DNA of 64,000 bases from Dorea sp. D27 (GTDB taxonomy: Bacteria; Bacillota; Clostridia; Lachnospirales; Lachnospiraceae): the NCBI RefSeq assembly GCF_001185345.1, contig NZ_KQ236746.1:147553-211552 (forward strand). Direction: 5' to 3'. A model generated the notes under the pieces. It did no database searches. It saw nothing but the letters and a program-made list of their open reading frames with translations, and was not told where the DNA came from. The translations under genes and the position numbers were made by a program. This document shows, piece after piece, positions 8,852 through 18,162 of the stretch (position 1 is its first letter; each line of letters starts with the position of its first letter).

Positions 8852-9817
8852 ATGAAGATAAATAAACAGTATGTGTCAGATAAGAACACGTATTCGGGGA
8901 ATACACCCCGGTATATCGTGGTGCATAACACAGACATCTTTGCAGCAGGAGCAGATGCCCTGGCTCATGCTAAGGCACAGTACAACGGTAACCTGAACAC
9001 TTCCGTCCATTATTATACCGATGATAAGAAGACGGTTTATCAAACAGCTCTGCATAACAAGGGGTGCTGGCATGTTGGGGTAAACTACGGCGGCCGACTA
9101 TTTGGTTCGGTGAATAACAAGAACAGCATCGGTGTGGAAATGTGTGTCAAGACCGGATATGACTTTAACAAAGCCTTTGCTAACACGGTAGAGTTTGTCC
9201 GGCAGTTGATGGCAGATACTGGTATTCCGGCAGACCGGGTGGTGCAGCATTATGATGTCTGTGCCAAGAACTGTCCGTCCCAGATAAGGAAGAAGGGGCT
9301 GTGGGAGGAGTTTAAGAAGCAGCGTGGTCATTTGAATGATGTAAAAGATAACAGTAACAAACAGAGCGGATCTGCCCAGACAATTAAGCCATTATCAGGA
9401 TATGTGAAGATATTTTATAAAGGAAAAGATGGTTTGAATATCCGGAAAGCCCCTTGCATGGGTGACAATGTGGTAGATACTGTCTTTGACGGAACTTATA
9501 CGGTTATTGGTATCAGCGAAGATGATTATTGGTATCAGCTTAAATCTGGGCTGTTTATCACCACAGGCCGGGAATATGTGCAGTTTATTGAAGAGGTATC
9601 GTCTGCCAACTATATGGTCAAGATTTCTATTCCCAATCTTCGGATTCGTAAAGGGCCGGGAACAAATTATGAGATTCAGCCAGGCTTTACAGGCAAAGGA
9701 GTATTTACAGTGGTAGAGGAAGCAGGTGGCCCCGGAGCTTCAGGATGGGGGCTGTTAAAAGCGTATCAGAAGGAGCGGAATGGGTGGATTTCGCTGGATT
9801 ATGCCGTCCGTGTTTAA
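8852..9817 (+). CDS. N-acetylmuramoyl-L-alanine amidase (prophage endolysin) with SH3-type domains
   Basis: A 321-residue protein from the ATG at 8852. The N-terminal amidase_2 domain (about 1-155) shows the zinc-site segments YIVVHNTD, WHVGVNYGG and the HYDVCAKNCP motif that closes the active site. Two bacterial SH3-like repeats follow (about 185-245, starting YVKIFYKGKDGLNIRKAP, and 258-321, starting NYMVKISIPNLRIRKGPG), giving cell-wall binding. No signal peptide is present, so export would need the holin, which is broken. The gene itself is intact despite decay all around it. Confidence 0.9.
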   Translation: MKINKQYVSDKNTYSGNTPRYIVVHNTDIFAAGADALAHAKAQYNGNLNTSVHYYTDDKKTVYQTALHNKGCWHVGVNYGGRLFGSVNNKNSIGVEMCVKTGYDFNKAFANTVEFVRQLMADTGIPADRVVQHYDVCAKNCPSQIRKKGLWEEFKKQRGHLNDVKDNSNKQSGSAQTIKPLSGYVKIFYKGKDGLNIRKAPCMGDNVVDTVFDGTYTVIGISEDDYWYQLKSGLFITTGREYVQFIEEVSSANYMVKISIPNLRIRKGPGTNYEIQPGFTGKGVFTVVEEAGGPGASGWGLLKAYQKERNGWISLDYAVRV

Positions 9818-9936
9818 CCGCCAGCAGATTTAAGAAAGAGTTGGATAAAGCCGCTGGAAACCGCTGAATTGCTTGACTTTAGAGGGCTTTAGAGTGATTA
9901 ATAGACTACCAAAAAACGAAAGGAGTTCTTGTATTT

Positions 9937-10341
9937 ATGGTGGTTGCAGGACGAATTAACAAGTTGGCATTTTACTGCCGGATGAATCACAGAAACCGTG
10001 ACTATACACAATTTATTCCAGAAGTCAGTCAGACCTTAGATAAGCGGTTTGGTAAAGGAAATTGGGAGATGCAGATGTTTTATGAGATTGCCTCCGGGGT
10101 GGATCCGGCCAGAAAAGAATTTAACCGCCTTAAAATGGAGATGAGAGCCGGGAAGTTCGATGCCGTTATTATTATTACAGCGTAAAGATTATCAAGGGAT
10201 TGGACGCAGTTTATGGATTTTATGAAGCTGTGCCTGGAGATGCAGATTGAAGTGATAACTGTCCGCCAGCCAGAGGATGCTCAACTGATTTATGACCGGA
10301 TTATGAAGTTTGAAGAAGATTATTTTGAAGGGCGTGAATAG
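9937..10341 (+). pseudogene. Small serine-recombinase-like protein with an in-frame stop
   Basis: The frame MVVAGRINKLAFYCRMNHRN ... KMEMRAGKFDAVIIITA ends at TAA (10183-10185) but continues in phase as RLSRDWTQFMDFMKLCLEMQ to the TAG at 10341. This resembles the N-terminal catalytic domain of serine recombinases: an R-x-S-like start (here CRMN, serine missing) and the RLSRD helix. Such small companions sit directly before large serine recombinases in related prophages. The stop and the missing serine argue against activity. Confidence 0.65.
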
Positions 10342-10343
10342 CA

Positions 10344-11726
10344 ATGAGGATCCGAATTTTAGAGCCTATAGCAGAAATAAAACAGAAGAAAAAGAAGGTC
10401 TGTGCTTATGCCAGGGTTTCAACGGACAGCAGAAGACAGGAGGACTCGCTTGAAAAACAGCAGGAAACCTACGAGATGTTAATCCGTTCCAACCCGGAAT
10501 ATGAGTTTGCCGGTGTGTATTCAGACCAAGGTATCTCTGGCTATTGTGAAAAACGGCCGGGATTCCAGGAGATGATAAGAAAAGCGAAGGCGGGAGAAAT
10601 TGATTTAATCATTACCAAGTCTATATCGAGGTTTGCCAGAAATACCGTTACCGTCCTGAAGGTTGTACGAGAGCTGAAGGGACTGGGAGTTGGTATTTTT
10701 TTTGAAGAAGAAAACATTAATACATTGGATGCCAAAGGTGAGGTTCTGCTGACTATTCTTTCTTCCCTGGCACAGGATGAGAGCAGGTCTATATCTGAAA
10801 ATTCTACCTGGGGGATCCGCAGGCGGTTTGAAAAGGGGCAGCATAAGATGAGTACCAAGCGATTTCTGGGCTATGATACAGATGAGGATGGGAAGCTGGT
10901 GATTAACCGGAAGCAGGCTGTGATTGTAAAACGACTGTATTTTGAATATCTTAGTGGTAAAACGGTGGATTATATAAAACGGATATTTGAGCGGGAGGGT
11001 GTTGTTAATTGGGATGGCAGTACGAAGTGGCAGGCGACCACTCTGCAAAGTATGCTGGAGAATGAGAAGTATAAGGGCGATGCGGTTTTGCAGAAGAGTT
11101 ATACAGTGGATTTTTTGACTAAGAAGCGGGTGATGAATCAGGGAGAAATACAGAAGTTCTATATTGAAGATGCCCATGAGGCGATTATTGAACCGTGGAT
11201 TTGGGAATGTGTGCAGTTGGAGATTAAGTGGCGGAAGAGGTATCTGGAGGAGCATGGAACGAAGTCATATTCCAATAATACAGAGAAGAATCCATTTGCT
11301 TCAAAAATTGTCTGTGGAGAGTGTAATAAGGTATTTACCCGTAAGGGGTGGCAAAGCAGCACTGGGGAAACCAGGAAGATTTGGCAGTGTAGTGAGCGGT
11401 ATAAGGTGAAAGGCGTTATGGGGTGTGGCAATCGACATGTTGAGGAGAGTACGTTGGAAAAAGCATTTGTCATGGCCTGGAATGGGATTTTGAAAAATAA
11501 CGAATATTTTCTGCGGAAGTGGGAGGAACAGGAGAAGAGTGAAGATTTGCTTGAGGTATATCGAGCGAAGGATTTTCATGGGGTGTTAAATCAAACTGCA
11601 GAGTTAAATTATGTGGAACTAGATTTTATGCTAAGAATTCTACAATGCATTAAAGTTTTTGAGGGCGGAGGATTACTTGTTGTATTTTTGGATGGTACAG
11701 AGGTTGAATGCAAAAATACAGACTAA
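10344..11726 (+). CDS. Large serine recombinase (prophage integrase)
   Basis: A 460-residue protein. The resolvase-type catalytic domain occupies about 18-160, with YARVSTDSRRQEDSLEKQ carrying the catalytic serine near residue 26, ISRFARNT and the Ser/Gln-rich LSSLAQDESRS helix. The recombinase domain follows (KRFLGYDTDEDG) and then a zinc ribbon with CGECNKVF and a later CGNRH segment near 320-375. It would catalyse integration and excision between attP and attB. It follows the small recombinase relic by two bases and is the last prophage gene, so an attachment site is expected just downstream (11727-11924), but I cannot define it. Confidence 0.9.
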   Translation: MRIRILEPIAEIKQKKKKVCAYARVSTDSRRQEDSLEKQQETYEMLIRSNPEYEFAGVYSDQGISGYCEKRPGFQEMIRKAKAGEIDLIITKSISRFARNTVTVLKVVRELKGLGVGIFFEEENINTLDAKGEVLLTILSSLAQDESRSISENSTWGIRRRFEKGQHKMSTKRFLGYDTDEDGKLVINRKQAVIVKRLYFEYLSGKTVDYIKRIFEREGVVNWDGSTKWQATTLQSMLENEKYKGDAVLQKSYTVDFLTKKRVMNQGEIQKFYIEDAHEAIIEPWIWECVQLEIKWRKRYLEEHGTKSYSNNTEKNPFASKIVCGECNKVFTRKGWQSSTGETRKIWQCSERYKVKGVMGCGNRHVEESTLEKAFVMAWNGILKNNEYFLRKWEEQEKSEDLLEVYRAKDFHGVLNQTAELNYVELDFMLRILQCIKVFEGGGLLVVFLDGTEVECKNTD

Positions 11727-11924
11727 CCTTTTAGCATATAGGTATAAACTGTTGTACTTAAGTATTTTGAGTGTTAAATTACAAAAAAAGTTGGTTGGAG
11801 TATAGTCCATAATTTCAAGCTCAAAATAAAACGAAAGTAAATAATTTGTGGTATCAAGGTAATGAGTATGATATAATTTAAGTTAATATTTTAAAATGTA
11901 AAAAGCAATATATGGTAATATGGG

Positions 11925-13301
11925 ATGGCTTTTGAAGCCAGAACAGTAATAATATTTCCTGATTCACATTACATTTTTGATGAAGTTTTCTTAAATAAAA
12001 GCAAATATAGGATGGTACAAACGATGAAACCGTTTAACTTTAGATTTATTGATTTATTCGCTGGAATTGGTGGTTTTCATCAAGCAATGCGTTATTTAGG
12101 CGGAACATGTGTTATGGCAGCTGAAATCAATAAGGAATGTGTTAACACATATAATAAAAACTTTTCTACAGAAGAAGGGATTGTACGTGGGGATGTTAAC
12201 GAAATTGATCCGGCATCAATTGCCCATTTTGATGTACTCTGTGCGGGATTTCCATGTCAGCCATTTAGTAAAGCGGGTCAGCAGAAGGGTTTTAGTGATA
12301 AGCATCGTGGGAACTTATTTTATAAAATCATGGATATTCTGGACGGACATCCTGAGGTGAAGTTCATCATTTTGGAGAATGTTAGGAATCTTGCAGATAA
12401 GACTGAAAATTGGGATATCATCACTTCAGAATTGAGGAGCAGAAATTTTTATATTACTGAAAGTCCAGTTATCCTTTCGCCTTCTGATTTCGGTATACCT
12501 CAAATCCGAGAGAGGGTATATATTCTGGGTATAAGAAAGGATATTCGCAATGAAAATATATTAACAAATGGTTTTATTCACATCGAAGATATGAATCTTG
12601 AAAAACACCGCAAAAGTTGTAAGTTAGGAGATGCCTGGTCTATTCTTGAAAAAGATGTTGATGATTCCTATATTATACCTGCTGAGCAAGAACTAATGAT
12701 TCAGGCCTGGGATGAGCTAAGAATTAACACGGGAATTAAAGTTTTAGGTTTTCCTTTGTGGCTTGATAGTTTTGGGATTGGAAATGATGATACAGAAGTT
12801 GTTTATGCAAGTCAAGGATATGATGATATGCCTGGATGGAAGAAAAATTTCTTGCGTCGTAATAGAGAATTCTATCTTTCACATCATGAATATATTGATG
12901 TTTGGGTTGAAAAGTACAACATGAAGAATCGCATAAAATTATATAAAAAGTTTGAGTGGAACTGTGGTAAAGATGTAAAAGATATAAAAGAGTCACTTAT
13001 ACAGGTTCGTCAGTCGGGTATTCGAGCTAAACGACCGACATTTTATCCATCTTTAGTTGCTATAGTTAATACTCCCATTGTATGGGATAAAAGAAAAGGA
13101 CATTATAGATGGATTACTCCAAGAGAAGCAGCAAATCTTCAGAGTTTTCATGGGAGATATAAATTTAGTGGCTCGGATAAGATTATCTATAAACAACTAG
13201 GTAATTCGGTAAATGTACGGATACTGAAGTTGCTTGGAGAAAATTTATTTAATCTAGCGAACAAAGGATGGGACGGTGATAGTAGTGGCGAAAAGAATTA
13301 A
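11925..13301 (+). CDS. DNA (cytosine-5-)-methyltransferase
   Basis: A 458-residue C5 methyltransferase. Motif I RFIDLFAGIGGFHQAM binds S-adenosylmethionine, motif IV GFPCQPFSKAG holds the catalytic cysteine near residue 110, motif VI is LENVRNL, motif VIII is in QIRERVYILGI, and motifs IX-X are REAANLQSF and KQLGNSVNV. The target-recognition region lies between about 250 and 400. The start at 11925 lacks a good ribosome site; an ATG at 12012 closer to motif I is a real alternative. It opens a five-gene unit on the same strand and overlaps the next gene by 26 bases, so it probably marks host DNA for the linked ATPase/helicase/nuclease set. Composition is AT-rich compared with the chromosome to the right. 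Confidence 0.95.
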   Translation: MAFEARTVIIFPDSHYIFDEVFLNKSKYRMVQTMKPFNFRFIDLFAGIGGFHQAMRYLGGTCVMAAEINKECVNTYNKNFSTEEGIVRGDVNEIDPASIAHFDVLCAGFPCQPFSKAGQQKGFSDKHRGNLFYKIMDILDGHPEVKFIILENVRNLADKTENWDIITSELRSRNFYITESPVILSPSDFGIPQIRERVYILGIRKDIRNENILTNGFIHIEDMNLEKHRKSCKLGDAWSILEKDVDDSYIIPAEQELMIQAWDELRINTGIKVLGFPLWLDSFGIGNDDTEVVYASQGYDDMPGWKKNFLRRNREFYLSHHEYIDVWVEKYNMKNRIKLYKKFEWNCGKDVKDIKESLIQVRQSGIRAKRPTFYPSLVAIVNTPIVWDKRKGHYRWITPREAANLQSFHGRYKFSGSDKIIYKQLGNSVNVRILKLLGENLFNLANKGWDGDSSGEKN

Positions 13302-14868
13302 TATTAGACCTACTAGTAGCGTTTATGGTACCTATAAAAGGCTTAGCTATCAGCCGTGGACTGCAATAGCTGAATTTGTAGATAATTCAACACAAAGCTT
13401 TTATGATCACAAAGATGAATTAATGTCCCTTAAATATGCTAAGGGATTACATATTGAGATCGATTATATTAACGATGATATTAATGGGGATCGTATTGAG
13501 ATCTATGATGATGCATATGGAATGGAGTGGAATGATTTTCAACGAGCAGTTGTACTTGATCGTCCACCTAAAAATACCAATGGCAGAAACGAATTTGGTA
13601 TGGGTTTGAAGACAGCTGCATGTTGGTTTGGTTCAATCTGGTCAATTGAGTCTACTAGTCTTAACTCGAAGAATAAATATTATACAGAAATTAATATTGA
13701 TGAATTAGGAAAATACAAAACGGAAGAGATTGATGTTAAAGAGGAAGTTGTAAGTCCGAAAAAGCACTATACTAAAATTGTTATTAGAAGGCTTAACAAG
13801 AGAATTAATGGGTCTCGTACAGTTGCTAAAGTCAAAGAGCTATTAAGTAGTATTTATCGAGAAGATATTCGTAGTGGACTTGTTGAAATTTACTATAATG
13901 GAGTTATGTTGCAGTTCAAAGAGGCACCAATTTTTGTTGAGCAAATTAATGACAAAGAACAAGCTTGGAAGAAAGATATAGAATTTTCAGTGAGACATGA
14001 GGGACAGGATTTAAAGGTATCTGGTTTTATTGCTATTCGAATACCGGGTAGTGTGAAAGATGCAGGTTTTACACTTTTAAGACGTGGACGAGTAATAGTG
14101 GGAGGTTCTGAAAAGAACTATAGGCCGACAGAGTTATTTGGAGATGCCAATTCCTATGCATGGCAGCGTCTATTTGGCGAATTACATATGGACAATTGGC
14201 CAGTTACACAGGCAAAAGATAATTTTGACTGGCATAATAGTGGACTTGAAGAAGCTTTTATTAATGAGTTGTGTATCTATACCCAGGATTATAGGCGGAA
14301 AGCAGAAAGCATTAGAGTTCGTGAAAAAATAAATACAAATGACTTGGTTAAAAATGCTGTTAGCGGATTGTCTGATGCGGGAATTGTTGAAGATGCTGTA
14401 GTTGAAATTGTAGAACGGCCCAAAATAGATATAGATGAAACCAATGTTGAGAAAAATGATTCTGAAAATGGAGATTCGGAAAAGATAATAGAACCTGAGG
14501 TGGTTGTTAACCAGAATGACGATGGTGTAATCATAGAGGGGGGAGATCAAGTTAATTATACATTTAAGTATAAGAATAACAGTTATCTCTTTCATATATT
14601 ATTTGAGATGAATGATCCAACAATGGATTGGCTTATTGTTGAATCGAACGGAGTTTCAGAGTATACATTATCTATTAACATGAGGCATTCCTTTTTTAAG
14701 CCTTTAATAGAGAAGAAAGAATTTTTGCCTATTATGACACGTATGTGTATTGCTCTCGTTTTAGCAGAAATTGAGGCTATGCTGATTTCACCTGATGGTA
14801 AAATCGAGGCTAGTGCAATTCGTTTAAAGATGAATGAAATTCTCGAAAATGTACGAAAGGGGATTTAA
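13276..14868 (+). CDS. MORC/MutL-like GHKL ATPase of a restriction locus
   Basis: A 530-residue protein. The N-terminal Bergerat ATP site shows AIAEFVDNSTQSF (N box, about 31-43), YDDAYGMEW (DxGxG-like motif) and GRNEFGMGLKTAAC (lid and second glycine motif, about 108). A second domain around 230-330 (FTLLRRGRVIVGG) corresponds to the S5-like domain of MutL/MORC proteins. The acidic linker near 390-430 precedes a less conserved C-terminus. Comparative work on MutL homologues in restriction systems places such ATPases with C5 methyltransferases and Z1 helicases. The start is a GTG inside the methyltransferase 3' end; a second GTG at 13285 is possible. Confidence 0.85.
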   Translation: MIVVAKRINIRPTSSVYGTYKRLSYQPWTAIAEFVDNSTQSFYDHKDELMSLKYAKGLHIEIDYINDDINGDRIEIYDDAYGMEWNDFQRAVVLDRPPKNTNGRNEFGMGLKTAACWFGSIWSIESTSLNSKNKYYTEINIDELGKYKTEEIDVKEEVVSPKKHYTKIVIRRLNKRINGSRTVAKVKELLSSIYREDIRSGLVEIYYNGVMLQFKEAPIFVEQINDKEQAWKKDIEFSVRHEGQDLKVSGFIAIRIPGSVKDAGFTLLRRGRVIVGGSEKNYRPTELFGDANSYAWQRLFGELHMDNWPVTQAKDNFDWHNSGLEEAFINELCIYTQDYRRKAESIRVREKINTNDLVKNAVSGLSDAGIVEDAVVEIVERPKIDIDETNVEKNDSENGDSEKIIEPEVVVNQNDDGVIIEGGDQVNYTFKYKNNSYLFHILFEMNDPTMDWLIVESNGVSEYTLSINMRHSFFKPLIEKKEFLPIMTRMCIALVLAEIEAMLISPDGKIEASAIRLKMNEILENVRKGI

Positions 14869-14873
14869 AGAGA

Positions 14874-17048
14874 ATGGAGGAACAGTGGATTTCTGTTATC
14901 GATGATGAAGATACAAGTCTATGGACAATAGAAGTTGATGGTTTTTTTAAATCGAACGTGGAGAAACAAATGACTGCGGATGAAATGACACAAGATGCAA
15001 TCGATTCTGTGTTTATTAATGCTGCTCGCATTCTCGGTCATTGTCCAAATCCTCACAATGACGAAGAAGTGGCAAAGACTGGAATTGTAATTGGCAAGGT
15101 ACAAAGTGGTAAAACTTTAAATTTTATCTCTGTTCTAGCATTAGCGTTTGATAACGGCTATGATATTGCTATTGTATTAGGGGGGAACAAATTACAATTA
15201 TTAAAGCAGAATGCTTCTCGTATTAACTCAGCTTTTAATGTCGATTCCGAACGACTAACAGTATTAAAAACAAATAGTAATAAGTCTTTGATAAATCCAT
15301 CAAGTATAAAAGACTTCATAGAAAATGGGAGGAAAGTAATAATTGTTGGTTTAAAGCATGATAAGCACATAAGTCAAATTGCGGAGATATTTAATAACGA
15401 ATTTCTTTCGAGTTTACCAGTATTGGTTGTAGATGATGAAGGCGATCAAGCCACTTTAAATACTCGTGCATTTAAAAACTCTATGAGTACAACATATAAT
15501 TCGGTTTTAGATTTGAAAGCAAAGTTAAAGCGTCATTGTTTTCTATCTGTTACAGCCACCCCACAAGCTAATATTTTAATTGAAGCATTTGACAAATTGT
15601 CTCCTGATTTTGGGGAATTAGTATATCCAGGAGAGGGGTACTGTGGTCTTGAAGCATTTCATGGCGAGAATTGTGACAAATATATCTATGAGATACCAAC
15701 AACTGAAGGAAGCCTTCTGGAAGATAAGGGGGTTCCTGAATCAGTTTATAAAGCAATAGCGATGTTTTTTGTTGGAAATGCCATTAGATATAGCCGAGGA
15801 GATATGGGGAAGCATGCTATGCTTATTCATCCAAGTCAGAAAAAGTATGATCATCGTATTGTATTAAATAAAATTCAAGGAATTATTGATAATTGGAAGT
15901 CTAAGGCTAAAACAAAGATTTCTGGCAGAAATGATATTTCATATTTGACCCTTAGAAAATATCTTGTTTTGGCATACGAATCCTTTATAAATGATGGAAT
16001 TGTCTGTGTACCGTTTGAAGAATTAGAAAATACGGTACTTAATAGAATTAAGCTATGTTCGCCTGTACATATTTGCAATAGTGATGAGAATGCGACTGAT
16101 AATTCCAAATTATATAAAACAAATATCTTTGTTGGCGGGAACCTCGTTGAACGAGGCATAACTATCAAAGGGCTTGCTGTAACATATATTACTAGAAGAG
16201 CCAAGGGTAAAAGTAATGTTGATAACACAGAACAAAGGGCACGGTGGTTTGGCTATAAAGCTGGATATTTAGATGTATGTAGAGTGTTTACTACAAAAGA
16301 TATTAAAGACGATTTTTCCAGCATACTGGAACATGATGATGATATGTGGGCATCAATAGAGCGTGCACAGGAGAGAGGTATTCCTTTTAAAGATATGCCA
16401 CGGATATTTTTATTAGCACGTACAGCCTTTTTGGAGATGACACGTAAGAATGTTGCTAAGACTGCGAACTATGCTTTATCAGAATGGAAAGCACAGAGAT
16501 ATTTTGTCATGGATAGAACTATAGCAAATCAAAATACTCATGTATTGCTAAAGTTTAGAGAAAAGTATAATCAGTTAATTGATGTCGAGAGATATAATAA
16601 AGTCCAAGTACATGCAATAATTAGGAATATAAAATACCAGTTAGTTTATACTGAATTATTGGCTAACCTGTCATATCTTAACAAAGAAATTCTTGATGGA
16701 CGATATTTTGCTGTTTTAAATGAGGCACTTAACAAATTAAATCTGAGCCCTCTAGTAGATATTTATTGGGTCCGTGATATAGAGCATTCTACTCGAAAAA
16801 TTAATGATGATGGATCAATACAACAATTATTTCAAGGACGCAACCCTAATATTTCTAGTCCATCGTATTATGAAGGGGATCGTAGTTTAGTAGATAAAGA
16901 ACCGGATCATATACAGTTACAAATTCATTATGTAAAACCAACAAACTTAGAGGGAATTGATTTTTATTCCCCAGCGTTGGCAATATATATTCCTGAAAGC
17001 TGTTCACAAGAGTTATCAAAAATGGTGGTGAGATTGAATGGATTGTAA
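14874..17048 (+). CDS. Z1-domain superfamily II helicase/ATPase
   Basis: A 724-residue protein starting five bases after the ATPase gene. Walker A is GKVQSGKT at residues 74-81, Walker B VVDDEGD at about 185-191, motif III SVTATPQ at about 225, and a motif V/VI region reads GGNLVERGITIKG and NTEQRARWFGYK, with the arginine finger. The insert and C-terminal part match the Z1 domain associated with helicases in restriction loci. It is expected to use ATP to translocate or remodel DNA and to couple the GHKL ATPase to the nuclease encoded next; its 3' end overlaps that gene by 11 bases. Confidence 0.88.
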   Translation: MEEQWISVIDDEDTSLWTIEVDGFFKSNVEKQMTADEMTQDAIDSVFINAARILGHCPNPHNDEEVAKTGIVIGKVQSGKTLNFISVLALAFDNGYDIAIVLGGNKLQLLKQNASRINSAFNVDSERLTVLKTNSNKSLINPSSIKDFIENGRKVIIVGLKHDKHISQIAEIFNNEFLSSLPVLVVDDEGDQATLNTRAFKNSMSTTYNSVLDLKAKLKRHCFLSVTATPQANILIEAFDKLSPDFGELVYPGEGYCGLEAFHGENCDKYIYEIPTTEGSLLEDKGVPESVYKAIAMFFVGNAIRYSRGDMGKHAMLIHPSQKKYDHRIVLNKIQGIIDNWKSKAKTKISGRNDISYLTLRKYLVLAYESFINDGIVCVPFEELENTVLNRIKLCSPVHICNSDENATDNSKLYKTNIFVGGNLVERGITIKGLAVTYITRRAKGKSNVDNTEQRARWFGYKAGYLDVCRVFTTKDIKDDFSSILEHDDDMWASIERAQERGIPFKDMPRIFLLARTAFLEMTRKNVAKTANYALSEWKAQRYFVMDRTIANQNTHVLLKFREKYNQLIDVERYNKVQVHAIIRNIKYQLVYTELLANLSYLNKEILDGRYFAVLNEALNKLNLSPLVDIYWVRDIEHSTRKINDDGSIQQLFQGRNPNISSPSYYEGDRSLVDKEPDHIQLQIHYVKPTNLEGIDFYSPALAIYIPESCSQELSKMVVRLNGL

Positions 17049-17994
17049 TACGATATTTAGTAGAATAAAAAATAAAGTAGAAATAACTCAACCTTACGAG
17101 GTATTCTTAGTGGATGATGGGAAATGTTTTTTCGGAAAAGATAGGGATAATTATACTGTGTTTATGATAACCTCCACATCTAATAAAATGCCACCTGCAT
17201 GCCAGGAAACTCGTTCATTGCGATTTGCGTTTAATAAAAAATGTACATTTCAATGTAATGAAGAAAAAGAGACAAAAATTATGCATGTACTTACGTGCAA
17301 AGAAAAAGATGAGGATAAACTGCTTGCATTTATTCGACTAACGAAAGCTTTTGCAATTAACGGAAATGAAAATGATCAATATTACTTAGCAAAGTTATTC
17401 TCTTCTCTATCAGCGTTATTTGATAAGAGAAAGGATGTTTCGGAAAAAGAATTGCAAGGTTTATATGCAGAGTTATATATTATACTTCATTTTAATAAAA
17501 ATGGCTGTGATATATCTCGTTTTTGGCAAACAAAGAATATGATGAGATTTGATTTTACTATAGGCGATAAAAAGAGAATGGAAATAAAATCAACTACTAA
17601 TCGTAGCAGAACACACCATTTTAATCATGACCAATTGCTGAGTGAACTTTATGATATTCGTATTGTATCTGTTATGCTTCGTAAGTGTGATGGAGGAATA
17701 TCTTTAGGTGAGCTAATTGATAAAATGAGAGATATCTTTGCTGATAATTACGCTCTGCAGATTCACATTGAATCACAAATTGCGTATATAGAAAGAGAAG
17801 TTTTAGATGGAATGAAATATGATCATATATTTCTTAATGATAATCTTAGATTTTATAATGCAATTTCAATACCTCATTTTAATGAAAAAACTCCGGATGG
17901 GGTTTTTAATGCTGAATATGATTGTAATCTTGATACAAGTCCGACTTTGCAAGAAGTTGACATAATAAGATGGATTCAAGAGGGTGATATTTAA
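17038..17994 (+). CDS. PD-(D/E)XK motif protein, DUF4420 type
   Basis: A 318-residue protein. The predicted nuclease core lies in the middle: GLYAELYIIL (glutamate on the first helix, about 140), RFDFTIG (aspartate, about 178) and KRMEIKSTT (E-x-K, about 186-191). This arrangement is the DUF4420 family regularly encoded after Z1 helicases. The start overlaps the helicase gene, indicating translational coupling. It is the likely cleavage subunit of the locus. The catalytic residues appear intact. Confidence 0.82.
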   Translation: MDCNTIFSRIKNKVEITQPYEVFLVDDGKCFFGKDRDNYTVFMITSTSNKMPPACQETRSLRFAFNKKCTFQCNEEKETKIMHVLTCKEKDEDKLLAFIRLTKAFAINGNENDQYYLAKLFSSLSALFDKRKDVSEKELQGLYAELYIILHFNKNGCDISRFWQTKNMMRFDFTIGDKKRMEIKSTTNRSRTHHFNHDQLLSELYDIRIVSVMLRKCDGGISLGELIDKMRDIFADNYALQIHIESQIAYIEREVLDGMKYDHIFLNDNLRFYNAISIPHFNEKTPDGVFNAEYDCNLDTSPTLQEVDIIRWIQEGDI

Positions 17995-18162
17995 GATTGA
18001 TTTTGTTGCTTTAATATAAAGCATTGCTATTGATATAAAAATTTGAAATATCATAGCATTGGCAGCTTAATAAGAATGGAAATATTTGTAAACTTAGGGT
18101 AGGGTAAAACCTTACAGATTACTATATGTGTCTAAATTTTTATAAAGGAGTATATAGGTATT
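17995..18162 (+). promoter_or_regulatory. Spacer before the AspBHI-like gene
   Basis: An AT-rich non-coding gap of 168 bases interrupts the otherwise overlapping defence genes. It can hold a separate promoter for the last endonuclease, though I cannot mark clear -35 and -10 boxes. TAAAGGAG at 18143-18150 is the ribosome site. Confidence 0.35.

Larger units (their letters stand above)
4713..11726. mobile_element. Decaying prophage segment
   Basis: The gene order is sigma-like regulator, tail/structural protein, holin, N-acetylmuramoyl-L-alanine amidase, small recombinase and large serine recombinase, the usual late-module-plus-integration end of Lachnospiraceae prophages. Head, packaging and replication genes are absent. 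Four of the six phage genes carry stops or frameshifts and an IS110 element separates holin from amidase. The outer limits are estimates; attachment sites were not identified. Confidence 0.7.

Noticed and set aside
3740..10341. Stop-codon reassignment, because many phage genes contain single in-frame stops
   Set aside because: TAG, TAA and TGA all occur and frameshifts accompany them, while the amidase, integrase and defence genes read normally. Decay explains this better.
11727..11924. A definite prophage attachment site
   Set aside because: Serine integrase sites usually lie next to the gene, but I cannot find the matching copy in this window.
13276..17994. A type I restriction or BREX/DISARM locus
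   Set aside because: No HsdS/HsdM, PglX/BrxC or phospholipase-D/DUF1998 proteins are present; the methyltransferase is C5 type and the helicase has Z1 features.
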